Assembly: GCA_002748425.1 (NCBI GenBank)
Contig: PDSJ01000016.1
Coordinates: forward strand, 62,001 to 126,000
Direction of reading: 5' to 3'
DNA from: a candidate division KSB3 bacterium
Lineage (GTDB): Bacteria > Moduliflexota > Moduliflexia > Moduliflexales > Moduliflexaceae
Length of the DNA stretch: 64,000 nt
Part shown: one piece after another, positions 36,655-45,788 of the stretch
How the letters are laid out: each line of letters opens with the position of its first letter
Position numbering within the stretch: the stretch's first letter is position 1
Translations under genes and position numbers: made by a program
Notes under the pieces: generated by a model
What the model was told of the DNA's origin: nothing
Databases searched by the model: none
What the model saw: only the letters and a program-made list of their open reading frames with translations

Positions 36655-36673
36655 TTAGACATTCTCTGTCTAA
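36655..36673. promoter_or_regulatory. Interrupted palindrome in the fmt / flavin-reductase divergent region
   Basis: TTAGACA, 5 nt, TGTCTAA: a perfect 7+7 dyad in the 293 bp between divergent genes. It could be an operator for a dimeric repressor. A T-run follows on the plus strand, so a small hairpin is the alternative, but no gene reads into it. Confidence 0.4.
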
Positions 36674-36835
36674 TTTTTGCGAGACCTGCATGCAAAACGC
36701 CGCTCATACAGAAGGTTTCAGCGTTCTTTGAAATTCATCTTGACACGAAAACACGGTCTGACTAAGCCAATCTCTGTATAGTATAAAATTGTAGAGCAGG
36801 AATGAACCTTCAGGGCTTCAGGAGGCTGTAAATTT

Positions 36836-37363
36836 ATGGAACGCACGATTATACCAAGTGAAAATTTTCTCGTATCAGCCCACAATCTTTGGGCAAACCG
36901 CTGGCTTTTACTGACAAGCGGAAATTTTGAAACAGGGCATTTCAACACAATGACCGTCGGATGGGGCAGCTTTGGCACAATGTGGAAAAAGCCGTTTGCG
37001 CAGGTAGTCGTACGACCGGGTCGCTATACGTTCGAGTTTATGGAACAGTACGAAAGTTTCACTCTCTGTGCTTTTCCTGCATCTCAGAAACAAGCTCTAG
37101 CGCTCCTGGGAAACACATCCGGACGTGATGGCGATAAAATTGCCGAAGCCAGCCTGACTCCGTCTGCGGCTTCGTTGGTCGCAGCTCCAGCGTTCGAAGA
37201 AGCGGAACTTATCGTCGAATGCCGTACAATGTATTGGGACGATCTCAAACCAGCACATTTTCTCGATGCCTCAATTGAGAGCAATTATCCGCTCAAAGAC
37301 TATCATCGCGTATATTTCGGGGAAATTCTGAGGATAACAGGCACAAATCTGTATTCCAGATAA
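36836..37363 (+). CDS. Flavin-reductase-like FMN-binding split-barrel protein
   Basis: A 175-residue protein of the flavin reductase-like family. It starts ENFLVSAHNLWANRWLLLTSG, followed by HFNTMTVGWGSFGTMWKKPFAQVVVRPGRYTFEF, the usual FMN-phosphate-binding part, and FTLCAFPASQKQAL. ELIVECRTMYWDDL matches the later conserved strand. Such proteins bind FMN and reduce flavin or an unknown acceptor in anaerobes. An AT-rich -10-like element (TATAGTATAAAAT) lies about 50 nt upstream, but no convincing -35. Single gene. Confidence 0.88.
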   Translation: MERTIIPSENFLVSAHNLWANRWLLLTSGNFETGHFNTMTVGWGSFGTMWKKPFAQVVVRPGRYTFEFMEQYESFTLCAFPASQKQALALLGNTSGRDGDKIAEASLTPSAASLVAAPAFEEAELIVECRTMYWDDLKPAHFLDASIESNYPLKDYHRVYFGEILRITGTNLYSR

Positions 37364-37423
37364 TTGAAACAGGGTCTGCTCGTGAAATCTGCACCTTGCC
37401 AGTCACTGGCCACACTGCTGCTG

Positions 37424-40063
37424 CTAGCCCGGAAGTTCTTCCGGAAGTTCTTTCGGAAGATGGTTTTGCGGCAGCACCTGCCCGGGAACCTGAAAATGTT
37501 CCACCTGCCTGTTGAGATGCTCTGCCTGCTCTGCCAGTTCATGAGCAGTTGTGGCGAGACGTTCAACCGTGGACGTATTCTGATCCACTAAACTGGTGAC
37601 GTCACTCATGAATTCAGTGACATGCTGGGTGCTTATTTGTTGTTCTTTCATCGCCCGTAAGACCTGTTCGGCGAGCTGTTCCATATTTTCGACGATTTGC
37701 AGCAACAGGGAGGAGTTCCCTTCCTGTTGCTCTGTGGCATAGCTAATCTCTGAAATCATTTCAGCCATGTCTTTCACCGAATCGCCAACATGCTTGCTGG
37801 ACGAGCTTTGCTGACGGACAAGCACAGCGATTTCTGCGGCAACCTCCGAAGAATGCTCCGCACTTTCTCCAATTTTATTTAACGCATCTCCGGCTTCATT
37901 TGCAATGCAGACACCGGTTTTCACTTCGTGGCGCCCCAGCTCGATGACTTTGGCGGCATCGGAAGAATCTTTTTGAACGCCTTTGATAATCTTGGAAATC
38001 TCATTTGTGGAGGTGCCGACTCGTGTAGCCAGCTCTTTAATTTCATCGGCAACGACAGCAAAGCCTCGGCCATGACTGCCAGCCTGGGCCGCGATGATCG
38101 ATGCATTTAAGGCCAGCAACGATGTCTGCTCTGCCACTTCGTTAATGACATCAAGAATTGTCCCGATTTCCAGAGAGCGTGCTTCCAGGCTGGCGATAAT
38201 GCCTGCGATGTGTTCGGTCACCTCTGAGATGGCCGTCATTCCAGAAATCATCTGTTCCATGGAACGCCGTCCAGATTCTGCGTCGCGTGTTGTTGCCTCG
38301 GAGAGCCATCTTGAATGTTCTGCTTGCTCCGCCACTGTTTCCAGGGATTGCACGATTTGCGTGACAGTAGAGACGGTCGTGTCGGCAAAGCGTGATAATT
38401 TACGAGAATTTTCGGCAATATGCTTTACCGATGAAGTCATTTCTGAAATCGAAGTGCTGGTTTCCTCTACCGATGACCGCAAAAGTTCTGTACTTAGATG
38501 CACGTCTTCGGCGCTGGCCTTCATTTGCAGCATTGCGGACGACGTGACATCAGCCGCGTTGCCGATATGTTTAAGCGCACCGGCATTGTTCGTGGCCGTA
38601 TCCAGGACCTCCGCACTGATTGACGATAAATAATCGGCTCCGGAACGGATTCCTTCGATCACGCGGCCCAGAGCCTTTTGCATTTCTCTGAAATTCCGAC
38701 CAAGTTGGTCTCTTGCTGATTGGAGTTCTACTTGCTTCCGGAGATCTCCTTTGCTAATATTTCCGGCGATCTCCCCGATCTCCATGAGGTATCCGATCAT
38801 CCGCTCAAATCCGTTGCCAAAGGCATCTTTCGGAGAACGAGGGCGTACTTCATGGCTGAGGTTCCCACGAGAAATTTCGTTTGCGGTGTAGGCCATTTCA
38901 CGAAAATACTCCATAAGATCTTTAAACGCACGGGCTAAGGTCCCAATCTCATCGTCGGTTTGACTGTCTGAAATTTGACAGTCCAGATCGCCGGCAGCCA
39001 ATCGAGCTGCCACGTTCGACAATTCGACTAAGGGGCGTGTCATCCAGTGCGTGACAGACCAGCCGATGATCACGACAATAAGTACTATTAAGGTCAGAAT
39101 CAGCATAATTCTCTGAGATTTCTTTATGATTCCACGCACATCTTTTTGAATTTTTCTCGTTGCTTGTGTGGCAAGTTTGTCGCTCTCAGTCATTAAGACC
39201 TGAAGAGAATTCCGTATCTCATGAACATCGTCCATTTTCGCGTAGAGTTTCAAAAACTGTTTGTTAAGATCCGTTGCATGCTGTTTATAACGTTCTAAAG
39301 TAGCAATTAACTCCTCTCCACAGAGGGCAACGTCCTTCTCGGACGAGAGTAAGGTTCGAAAACGACTCTCGAGATCCTGAAAAAGCAGAGACCACGTGGA
39401 CCGTCTTTTCTCGATAATTAATTGATGTTGTCCCTTATGGCCTGCTTGATCGTCATGCGGCTCATAATGGTGGGCATAATAATGGATAAAACCTTCTAAT
39501 TCACCTCCAAGTCGGACTACCGTTTCCCAGTAGCCCGGGAGCAGCAATTTGATTTGATCGATCCCGAACGAGTCTTTCCCGTCAATTGCGAAAAGTATTG
39601 AGTGTTCAGAGAGGATTTGCTCCAACTCATCGAGTAACTCAAAAAGACGGTCCTCCGTACCTTGCAATTGGCGGATGGTATCACGAAGCAACTCTCTTTC
39701 TGCAAACAAAAGTCTCAGGTCATCCGAAATCAGGGTGAGAAAATGTCGCATTTTCTCACTGGTCACCTGCTCGCTGATGCTCGAGATATTATCCAGGACG
39801 ACCTGAATGTCATTTGCGTGCTGCTTGTCATCGCCATATAAAGAGCGGGCGCGGACTCTGAGTTCTATAAAAATGTTGTTAAGCTCCCGACCAGCTTGTG
39901 AGTTTTGAATGACCAGATTGACCTCTTCATGAATCGTATCCGTAAGAGAATCATGAATAGTGCGAAAGGACACATTCACGACAAGCACAATACCGCCAAT
40001 CACCAGTACGATGAAGGCATTCATCAGAATAAGTTTACCTGTAATGTTCCACTGTATTTTCAT
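37424..40063 (-). CDS. Methyl-accepting chemotaxis protein with serial HAMP-like units
   Basis: Chemoreceptor of 879 residues. A first membrane helix (11-32) is followed by a periplasmic helical sensor of about 285 residues without a recognised ligand-binding family, a second membrane helix (319-341), then three consecutive HAMP-like units between about 340 and 470 (GDLDCQI, RGNLSHEV, KGDLRKQV). The long coiled signalling domain has its hairpin tip near 642-676 (AEQTSLLALNASIIAAQ). Three tip positions that are normally charged carry Ile657, Gln660 and Ser663. The tail ends with a 12-nt tandem repeat coding ELPEELPG and no CheR-binding pentapeptide. No chemotaxis genes are adjacent. Confidence 0.95.
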   Translation of the reverse strand: MKIQWNITGKLILMNAFIVLVIGGIVLVVNVSFRTIHDSLTDTIHEEVNLVIQNSQAGRELNNIFIELRVRARSLYGDDKQHANDIQVVLDNISSISEQVTSEKMRHFLTLISDDLRLLFAERELLRDTIRQLQGTEDRLFELLDELEQILSEHSILFAIDGKDSFGIDQIKLLLPGYWETVVRLGGELEGFIHYYAHHYEPHDDQAGHKGQHQLIIEKRRSTWSLLFQDLESRFRTLLSSEKDVALCGEELIATLERYKQHATDLNKQFLKLYAKMDDVHEIRNSLQVLMTESDKLATQATRKIQKDVRGIIKKSQRIMLILTLIVLIVVIIGWSVTHWMTRPLVELSNVAARLAAGDLDCQISDSQTDDEIGTLARAFKDLMEYFREMAYTANEISRGNLSHEVRPRSPKDAFGNGFERMIGYLMEIGEIAGNISKGDLRKQVELQSARDQLGRNFREMQKALGRVIEGIRSGADYLSSISAEVLDTATNNAGALKHIGNAADVTSSAMLQMKASAEDVHLSTELLRSSVEETSTSISEMTSSVKHIAENSRKLSRFADTTVSTVTQIVQSLETVAEQAEHSRWLSEATTRDAESGRRSMEQMISGMTAISEVTEHIAGIIASLEARSLEIGTILDVINEVAEQTSLLALNASIIAAQAGSHGRGFAVVADEIKELATRVGTSTNEISKIIKGVQKDSSDAAKVIELGRHEVKTGVCIANEAGDALNKIGESAEHSSEVAAEIAVLVRQQSSSSKHVGDSVKDMAEMISEISYATEQQEGNSSLLLQIVENMEQLAEQVLRAMKEQQISTQHVTEFMSDVTSLVDQNTSTVERLATTAHELAEQAEHLNRQVEHFQVPGQVLPQNHLPKELPEELPG

Positions 40064-40440
40064 GGGGCATCATCTACTATCCGTCGCCTGAATAACAGGC
40101 GTTCTCTCTGGAATTCTGAGTATCAAAAAATTGAACATATAAAACTATATGAGAAAAAACTTCATCACTGTCCAGATAGAACTGTCAAGCATTATTTCTT
40201 TTTATTAAAACTGCCTTTCAGAAAGTTGTCGCACGCCTGCCCGCTTCTTCCGTTTTTTCCCTGATGAGAGAACCATAAAAATCCAAAAAGAAAAATTGAC
40301 AAATTTCAGGCTTTTAATAAGCGTGTCGAAAGATGGCAGAGTCAAGACCATCACAAACACACATTTTAATCCTACGCTTTTTTTATCTAAAGGAAAACCT
40401 TTAGAGGGCTTCACGACGTTTAACTTAAAGAACCACATTG
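40064..40440. other. Divergent intergenic region between the chemoreceptor and apbE
   Basis: 377 bp, AT-rich, without a supported gene. A TTGACA at 40296-40301 has no good -10 partner. A small perfect dyad, CTAAAGG-AAAA-CCTTTAG (40387-40404), lies 37 nt ahead of apbE and could be an operator. No terminator is seen. Confidence 0.45.
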
Positions 40441-41526
40441 ATGCATAATCGCTTTGTTCGTTCAAGGACAAAACTATCCATTGCCTGTGTTTTCTTTATT
40501 GTGGGTGTCCTGTTCGCAGGAATGAGATGGCGACGGCACCTTGCGCCGGATGTCCACACACACCGCCAGACCAGACTCCTGCTGAATACTGTTGTCGAAT
40601 TAATCATCAACTCGGCTGATGAAGCGCAGGCGCAAAAGGCAATGGAAGCCGCCTTTGCCGAGATTCAAAGGATTGAAGTCCTTATGAGCAGAGACAAAGA
40701 GGGGAGTCAAATCCGCCTCATCAACCAATACGCCGGCCAAAAAGCGGTACAGGTGAGTGATGAGGTGAAAGAGGTCCTGGAGCGCTCGCTTATGTATGCG
40801 CGGCAGACTGACGGGTTGTTTGATATACGTATCGGTCCGTTGGTGGAGTTATGGGGAATCGGCACTGAGCATGAGCAGATTCCGCTGCGCGGAGCTATCG
40901 ACAGTGCCATCGCACATATCAGTACACTGCAGATTGCTATTCGTCCGAACGGCGAAGTCTTTCTCGACGATCCTCACGGCTCGCTGGATATTGGGGGGAT
41001 TGCAAAAGGATATAGCGTTGATAGGGCGATCGAGGTACTGAAACAGCATGGCATCACGCGCGCTTTGCTCAATGCAGGAGGTGATATTCGCTGCATCGGC
41101 GCCAAGGCCGAAGGGAGTCCCTGGCGTATCGGGGTGAAGCATCCACGGGACGAGGGGATACTGGCAGTCATCGAGCTTCAAGACATGGCTGTAGCGACTT
41201 CGGGGGATTACGAACGATTTTTTCTTCAGGAGAATCTTCGCTATCATCATCTGCTCGACCCCCGAAACGGATTCCCTGCGAGAGGCTGTCGCAGTGTGAC
41301 AATCGTTGCGTCGACTACTGCGCAAGCTGATGCGATGGCAACTGCTGTCTTTATCATGGGACCCCAGCATGGCTTAGAGTTCATTGAAGCACAGGGTGAT
41401 ATTGAAGGAATGATCGTCGATGCAGACGGCAAAATCGTAAGCTCTTCAGGGTTTTCCTTTCAACCTAACGCAGGTCAGGGACAGCGAGCGTCTGGTTTCG
41501 ACCAGACGCCCGCTGCCGGGAAGTGA
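40441..41526 (+). CDS. apbE: FAD:protein FMN transferase (ApbE)
   Basis: Attaches FMN covalently to threonines of flavoproteins, here most likely RnfD and RnfG encoded downstream. An N-terminal membrane anchor (SIACVFFIVGVLFAG) would place the enzyme on the periplasmic side. Family motifs are MSRDKEGSQIRLIN, DIRIGPLVELWGIG, DIGGIAKGYSVDRA, ALLNAGGDIRCIG and the C-terminal HHLLDPRNGFPA with TTAQADAMATAVFIMG, including the catalytic His and metal-binding Asp. The ATG at 40441 is chosen over the TTG just before it. RnfC starts at the very next base after its stop. Confidence 0.95.
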   Translation: MHNRFVRSRTKLSIACVFFIVGVLFAGMRWRRHLAPDVHTHRQTRLLLNTVVELIINSADEAQAQKAMEAAFAEIQRIEVLMSRDKEGSQIRLINQYAGQKAVQVSDEVKEVLERSLMYARQTDGLFDIRIGPLVELWGIGTEHEQIPLRGAIDSAIAHISTLQIAIRPNGEVFLDDPHGSLDIGGIAKGYSVDRAIEVLKQHGITRALLNAGGDIRCIGAKAEGSPWRIGVKHPRDEGILAVIELQDMAVATSGDYERFFLQENLRYHHLLDPRNGFPARGCRSVTIVASTTAQADAMATAVFIMGPQHGLEFIEAQGDIEGMIVDADGKIVSSSGFSFQPNAGQGQRASGFDQTPAAGK

Positions 41527-42852
41527 ATGGAACTAAAAACATTTAAACAAGGCATTCATCCACACTACTACAAGGAGCTGACCAGTGACAAAGCGCCGAT
41601 AAACATGCCGCTTCCCAAGGAAATCGTCATTCCGTTGCAGCAACACATAGGCGCTCCGTGCAAGCCTCTTGTCAGTGTCCGGGATGAGGTCCGATTAGGG
41701 CAAAAAATCGGAGAGTCACAATCGTTTGTCTCAAGTCCGGTTCATGCCAGTGTCTCCGGGACAGTAAAAAAAATAGAAGCTCGCCCGCATCCCGGCGGAG
41801 CAAAAGTCAACGCGATTGTCATCAGCCCGAGCGATGGCGATCAGGCCCTTCCTCCTCCCGGCCCTCAGAAAGACGCCACCGATCTTTCACCGGATGAGAT
41901 TAAACGCGCTGTCAAAAATGCGGGAATGGTGGGCTTGGGAGGTGCAGGCTTTCCGACTCATATTAAGCTCTCTCCTCCAAAAGATAAACATATCGATACA
42001 ATTGTGATTAACGGTGCTGAATGTGAGCCGTACCTTACATCAGATCACCACATGATGCTGGAGGCACCGGAAGATATCATTTACGGGACCAAGCTGATTA
42101 TGCGGGCCACCAACGCCCAACAAGCCTTTATCGGCATCGAAGCGAACAAGCCCCGGGCAATTGAGACACTGTCCAGGCTGGTCTCGCAAGGCGATCGGAT
42201 CACAGTGATCGCGCTGGACGTCAAATATCCGCAGGGCGCGGAAAAAATGCTGATCAAGGCCGCCGTTGACCGTGAAGTCCCGGCGGGCGGGCTTCCGATG
42301 GATGTTGGGGTCGGGGTCAATAATGTGACTGGTACCGTTGTCATCGCACGAGCCGTACGGGATGGGCTGCCGGTCATCGAACGCATTGTCACAGTAACCG
42401 GCAAGGGCATCAAAAACCCTCAGAACGTGCGTGTACGCGTAGGAACGCCGATTCGGGACATCATTGAATTCTGCGGAGGGCTGACTCCGGATGCCAGAAA
42501 AGTCATTATGGGAGGGCCGATGATGGGCATCGCGCAGTCAACGCTTGACGTGCCGACGATTAAAGCCAGCGGTGGCCTCTTAATTCTGACCGAATCCGAA
42601 ATCAATGACATGCAGCCACATGCCTGTATCCGCTGCGGGAAATGTGTTCATGCCTGCCCGATGGGATTAATCCCCTCGAAACTTGGAGCGTTTATCGAAC
42701 GGGACATGTTTGATAAAATTGAGGCGTATAACGTTAATGACTGTATGGAATGCGGATGCTGCGTATATGTCTGCCCGGCAAAACGCCCGATGGTGCAATG
42801 GATCAAGGTCGGGAAAGCCGTCCTTCGGGCGCGAAACGCGCGAAAAAATTAA
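41527..42852 (+). CDS. rnfC: RnfC, NADH-side subunit of the Rnf complex
   Basis: Peripheral subunit that exchanges electrons with NAD(H) in the ion-pumping ferredoxin:NAD oxidoreductase. The N-terminal barrel-sandwich begins TFKQGIHPHYYKELT; the flavin/NAD domain has GLGGAGFPTHIKL and INGAECEPYLTSDH; two [4Fe-4S] sites follow as CIRCGKCVHACPMG and CMECGCCVYVCPAKRP. At 441 residues it lacks the long C-terminal extension of proteobacterial RnfC, so it is a short form as in clostridia. It abuts apbE directly. Confidence 0.97.
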   Translation: MELKTFKQGIHPHYYKELTSDKAPINMPLPKEIVIPLQQHIGAPCKPLVSVRDEVRLGQKIGESQSFVSSPVHASVSGTVKKIEARPHPGGAKVNAIVISPSDGDQALPPPGPQKDATDLSPDEIKRAVKNAGMVGLGGAGFPTHIKLSPPKDKHIDTIVINGAECEPYLTSDHHMMLEAPEDIIYGTKLIMRATNAQQAFIGIEANKPRAIETLSRLVSQGDRITVIALDVKYPQGAEKMLIKAAVDREVPAGGLPMDVGVGVNNVTGTVVIARAVRDGLPVIERIVTVTGKGIKNPQNVRVRVGTPIRDIIEFCGGLTPDARKVIMGGPMMGIAQSTLDVPTIKASGGLLILTESEINDMQPHACIRCGKCVHACPMGLIPSKLGAFIERDMFDKIEAYNVNDCMECGCCVYVCPAKRPMVQWIKVGKAVLRARNARKN

Positions 42853-42863
42853 CTTCCTCAAAA

Positions 42864-42909
42864 AAAACGCGAAAGCGTGATACGTGACGCGCAGCGTGTG
42901 CCGCGTTTT
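42864..42909 (+). repeat. GCGT/ACGC hairpin cluster between rnfC and rnfD
   Basis: Outer arms AAAACGCG (42864-42871) and CGCGTTTT (42902-42909) flank two small dyads: ACGC-GAAA-GCGT (42867-42878), with a GNRA-type tetraloop, and ACGC-gca-GCGT (42887-42897). The GCGT and ACGC blocks can pair in alternative ways. It may be an RNA processing or stability element inside the operon. Confidence 0.55.
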
Positions 42910-42929
42910 GCGTTTTAGCACAAAAATTT

Positions 42930-43898
42930 ATGGAAGAACACGTCTTTGTTATCTCATCAGCGCCACATGTCGAGTCGACGGACTCGATCCCCCAAATTAT
43001 GTATACAGTGGTCCTTGCGCTTATTCCGGCGATGGCTGCCTCGGTCATTTTTTTCGGAGTTCGGGCGCTTGTGTTACTTGTGACCTGTGTCGCTTCGTGT
43101 GTGCTCACAGAATATGTTTTTCAGCGGGTGCGCCAAAAACCTGTCACCTTAAGTGACTGGAGTGCCGTTATTACCGGAATACTTCTGGCACTGGTCTTGC
43201 CTCCCGGACTTTCACTGTTTTCCGCAGCCCTCGGCAGCATTGTCGCAATCGCGATCGGAAAACAGGTCTTTGGCGGCTTAGGGTATAACATTTTCAACCC
43301 GGCCCTTGTCGGTCGTGCGTTTCTCCAGGCCACCTTTCCTGTTGATATGACGACCTGGGTTGCTCCCTTTTCGTATGCTGCAGGTCCTGATGCAGTGTCT
43401 GCGGCCACTCCTTTGGGCCTCATGAAGATGGAAGGGCAGACGACGGCGGTGATCAAGCTTTTCATCGGTAACGTGGGCGGCAGTCTGGGAGAGGCGTCTG
43501 CACTTGCAGTGTTGATCGGGGGCGGCTATCTCCTCTACAAAAAGTATATCGAATGGCGCACTCCGGCGGCATACCTCGGAACGGTTTTCGTCCTGGGAAC
43601 ATTGTTCTGGCTGATTGACGGCAGTAAATATCCGAATCCGTTTTTTCATCTGACAGCAGGAGGACTTATGCTGGGAGCTTTTTTTATGGCTACTGACATG
43701 GTGACTTCACCGGTGACGCCGGTCGGCTGCTGGGTGTTCGGCATCGGGGCGGGGCTGCTGGTGATCGTTATTCGTCTCTTCGGTGGAGTCCCGGAAGGTG
43801 TGATGTTTTCGATCCTTTTGATGAACGCCGTGACACCGCTTATTAACCGTTACACAAAACCGAAAGTCTTCGGAGAACGCATGAGGGCGAAATCATGA
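42930..43898 (+). CDS. rnfD: RnfD, membrane subunit with covalent FMN
   Basis: Polytopic membrane subunit of 322 residues with about nine hydrophobic segments. The covalent FMN site is the threonine in SAATPLGLMK, corresponding to the S/D-G-A-T-P-L motif of NqrB/RnfD, here with Ala in place of Gly. Other family segments are GGLGYNIFNPALVGRAFL and GGLMLGAFFMATDMVTSPVTP. The ATG follows the structured spacer; its stop overlaps rnfG by 4 nt. The upstream ApbE should install its flavin. Confidence 0.96.
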   Translation: MEEHVFVISSAPHVESTDSIPQIMYTVVLALIPAMAASVIFFGVRALVLLVTCVASCVLTEYVFQRVRQKPVTLSDWSAVITGILLALVLPPGLSLFSAALGSIVAIAIGKQVFGGLGYNIFNPALVGRAFLQATFPVDMTTWVAPFSYAAGPDAVSAATPLGLMKMEGQTTAVIKLFIGNVGGSLGEASALAVLIGGGYLLYKKYIEWRTPAAYLGTVFVLGTLFWLIDGSKYPNPFFHLTAGGLMLGAFFMATDMVTSPVTPVGCWVFGIGAGLLVIVIRLFGGVPEGVMFSILLMNAVTPLINRYTKPKVFGERMRAKS

Positions 43899-44539
43899 AT
43901 AGTGTCGTAAAACAGATGTTTGTTGTTTTGATTCTTGTCGGTTCGCTTGCCGGTCTGGTGCTGGCAGGATCGTATAAAATTACCAAACCCATGATCGCAC
44001 AACATAAACTCGAAGAGTTAGAGCAATCGATTTTTGAGGTACTGCCCGACGCCAAACGCTACGAACAAATCGACTCAGACGCGATCCGTGTCTATAAAGG
44101 CTTGAGAGACACGCATAATATCGCAGGTTACGCGTTTGTTGCAACGGGACCCGGATTTCAAGGTCCCATCGAAATGATGGTTGGAATTGATGCATCGTTG
44201 CAGAAACTGCTCGGAATGCGGGTGCTTGCTCAATCAGAAACGCCGGGACTCGGCGCAAAAATTATGTATGAGAGCTTTCAGGGGCAATTTGTGAACTTAA
44301 CGCCCAACTGGCTCGATACCATGCGGGGCGGCTCCGCTCCTGACGATGCCGGAAAGAGGAAGAGTGCGCAAGCAACAGAAAACCCGGAATATATCGGCTA
44401 TGTCAAAAACGTGACTCCGGACAAGCCGAATGACATTCAGGCCATTACCGGCGCCACAATTTCATCGGCGGCCGTGGTGACAATTATCAACCAACACCTC
44501 TCGACGTTACAGGAGGTTGTGGGGAACGAAATTCAGTAA
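43895..44539 (+). CDS. rnfG: RnfG, FMN-carrying periplasmic-side subunit
   Basis: Subunit of 214 residues with one N-terminal membrane helix (MFVVLILVGSLAGLVLAGSY) and an FMN-binding domain facing outward. QAITGATISSAAV carries the ApbE target motif (TGAT-x-S), whose second threonine should hold FMN by a phosphoester bond. Further family motifs are GFQGPIEMMVGID and AQSETPGLGAKI. The ATG overlaps the rnfD stop (ATGA). Confidence 0.96.
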   Translation: MNSVVKQMFVVLILVGSLAGLVLAGSYKITKPMIAQHKLEELEQSIFEVLPDAKRYEQIDSDAIRVYKGLRDTHNIAGYAFVATGPGFQGPIEMMVGIDASLQKLLGMRVLAQSETPGLGAKIMYESFQGQFVNLTPNWLDTMRGGSAPDDAGKRKSAQATENPEYIGYVKNVTPDKPNDIQAITGATISSAAVVTIINQHLSTLQEVVGNEIQ

Positions 44540-44554
44540 AAGGGGGAAATTCAC

Positions 44555-45199
44555 ATGCCAGATACAGCAGCAGAAATCAGCACACCCTCAAGCCGGGAAC
44601 AACTTGATGTGCTTGCTGAGTTTAAACGTGGACTTTGGACGGAAAACCCGGTCTTTCGTCAGCTTCTCGGACTTTGTCCAACTTTGGCGGTCACAAACTC
44701 CGCCATCAACGGCCTGGCCATGGGCCTGGCCACAACCTTTGTTCTGATTTCATCAAGCTTTATTGTCTCCCTCATCCGTAAACTCGTGCCAAACCAGGTT
44801 CGAATTGCAACCTTTACAGTGATTATCGCAACCTTCGTGACCGTTGCCGAACTTTTTTTAGCGGCGTTGTTTCCTCCGATTAGCAAAGCGTTAGGGCCGT
44901 ATGTCCCGCTGATCGTTGTGAACTGCATTATCCTGGGCCGTCAGGAAGCCTTTGCCTCGAAAAATCCGCCCCTGAAATCGATCCTGGATGCATTGGTGAT
45001 GGGCTGCGGCTTTATTGCGACACTGACGACTCTGGGGATTGTGCGTGAAATACTTGGTTCAGGTATGATCTTCGGCGTGAGGATTTTAGGATCGTGGTTT
45101 AAACCCTGGCTCATCATGATTCTGCCGGCAGGAGCCTTTCTGTCGCTAGGCATCGGCCTGGGTATTATCAATCACATCGTCGGGAGGGAAAAAGGATAA
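44555..45199 (+). CDS. rnfE: RnfE, membrane subunit
   Basis: Integral membrane subunit of 214 residues with six hydrophobic helices, homologous to NqrD. Typical elements are NPVFRQLLGLCPTLAVTNSAINGLAMGLATT and PLIVVNCIILGRQEAFASKNP, the latter with the conserved half-channel cysteine (VNC). Together with RnfA it forms the symmetric pair that shuttles electrons across the membrane. Its stop overlaps the rnfA ATG by one base (TAATG). Confidence 0.96.
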   Translation: MPDTAAEISTPSSREQLDVLAEFKRGLWTENPVFRQLLGLCPTLAVTNSAINGLAMGLATTFVLISSSFIVSLIRKLVPNQVRIATFTVIIATFVTVAELFLAALFPPISKALGPYVPLIVVNCIILGRQEAFASKNPPLKSILDALVMGCGFIATLTTLGIVREILGSGMIFGVRILGSWFKPWLIMILPAGAFLSLGIGLGIINHIVGREKG

Positions 45200-45771
45200 T
45201 GGAATATTTTATTGTTTTTATCGGAGCTGCGGTGGTAAATAACTTTGTCCTGAGTTATTTTCTTGGAATCTGCCCCTTTATCGGCGTATCAAATAAAACC
45301 GATTCAGCGATTGGAATGGGGATGGCGGTCACCTTTGTGATGACCCTGACTGCCATCATCAGTTGGCTGATCAATCATTTCATTTTGATCGGTCTCAAGC
45401 TCCCCTTTCTCCAGAATGTCTCCTTTATTTTGGTCATCGCGTCACTTGTGCAGCTTGTCGAGATGTTCATCAAAAAGATGGCCCCGGCTCTATATCAGGC
45501 TCTTGGGATTTACCTGCCTTTGATTACGACTAACTGCGCCATTCTGGGACTGGCCTTGTTCAGTGTGCTGCGAGAATATGACTTTGTCAAAAATCTCTTT
45601 TTCGGCCTCGGAGCCGGAGTCGGCTTTACCTTGTCATTAGTCATTATGGCAGGCATTCGCGAAGAACTGGAACTGGCCGATGTTCCCGTTCCTCTTCAAG
45701 GAGCCGGAATTACCTTGATTTCCGCCGGGATTTTGTCGTTGGCATTTATGGGCTTTGCCGGAATCATCTAA
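45199..45771 (+). CDS. rnfA: RnfA, membrane subunit
   Basis: Six-helix membrane subunit of 190 residues, homologous to NqrE. Conserved segments: VNNFVLSYFLGICPFIGVS, with the first half-channel cysteine, and YLPLITTNCAILG, with the second; GIREELELADVP follows. Together with RnfE it is thought to hold an intramembrane [2Fe-2S] cluster. Translation is coupled to rnfE by a one-base overlap. Confidence 0.97.
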   Translation: MEYFIVFIGAAVVNNFVLSYFLGICPFIGVSNKTDSAIGMGMAVTFVMTLTAIISWLINHFILIGLKLPFLQNVSFILVIASLVQLVEMFIKKMAPALYQALGIYLPLITTNCAILGLALFSVLREYDFVKNLFFGLGAGVGFTLSLVIMAGIREELELADVPVPLQGAGITLISAGILSLAFMGFAGII

Positions 45772-45788
45772 AGGGGGGAGAGAACATT

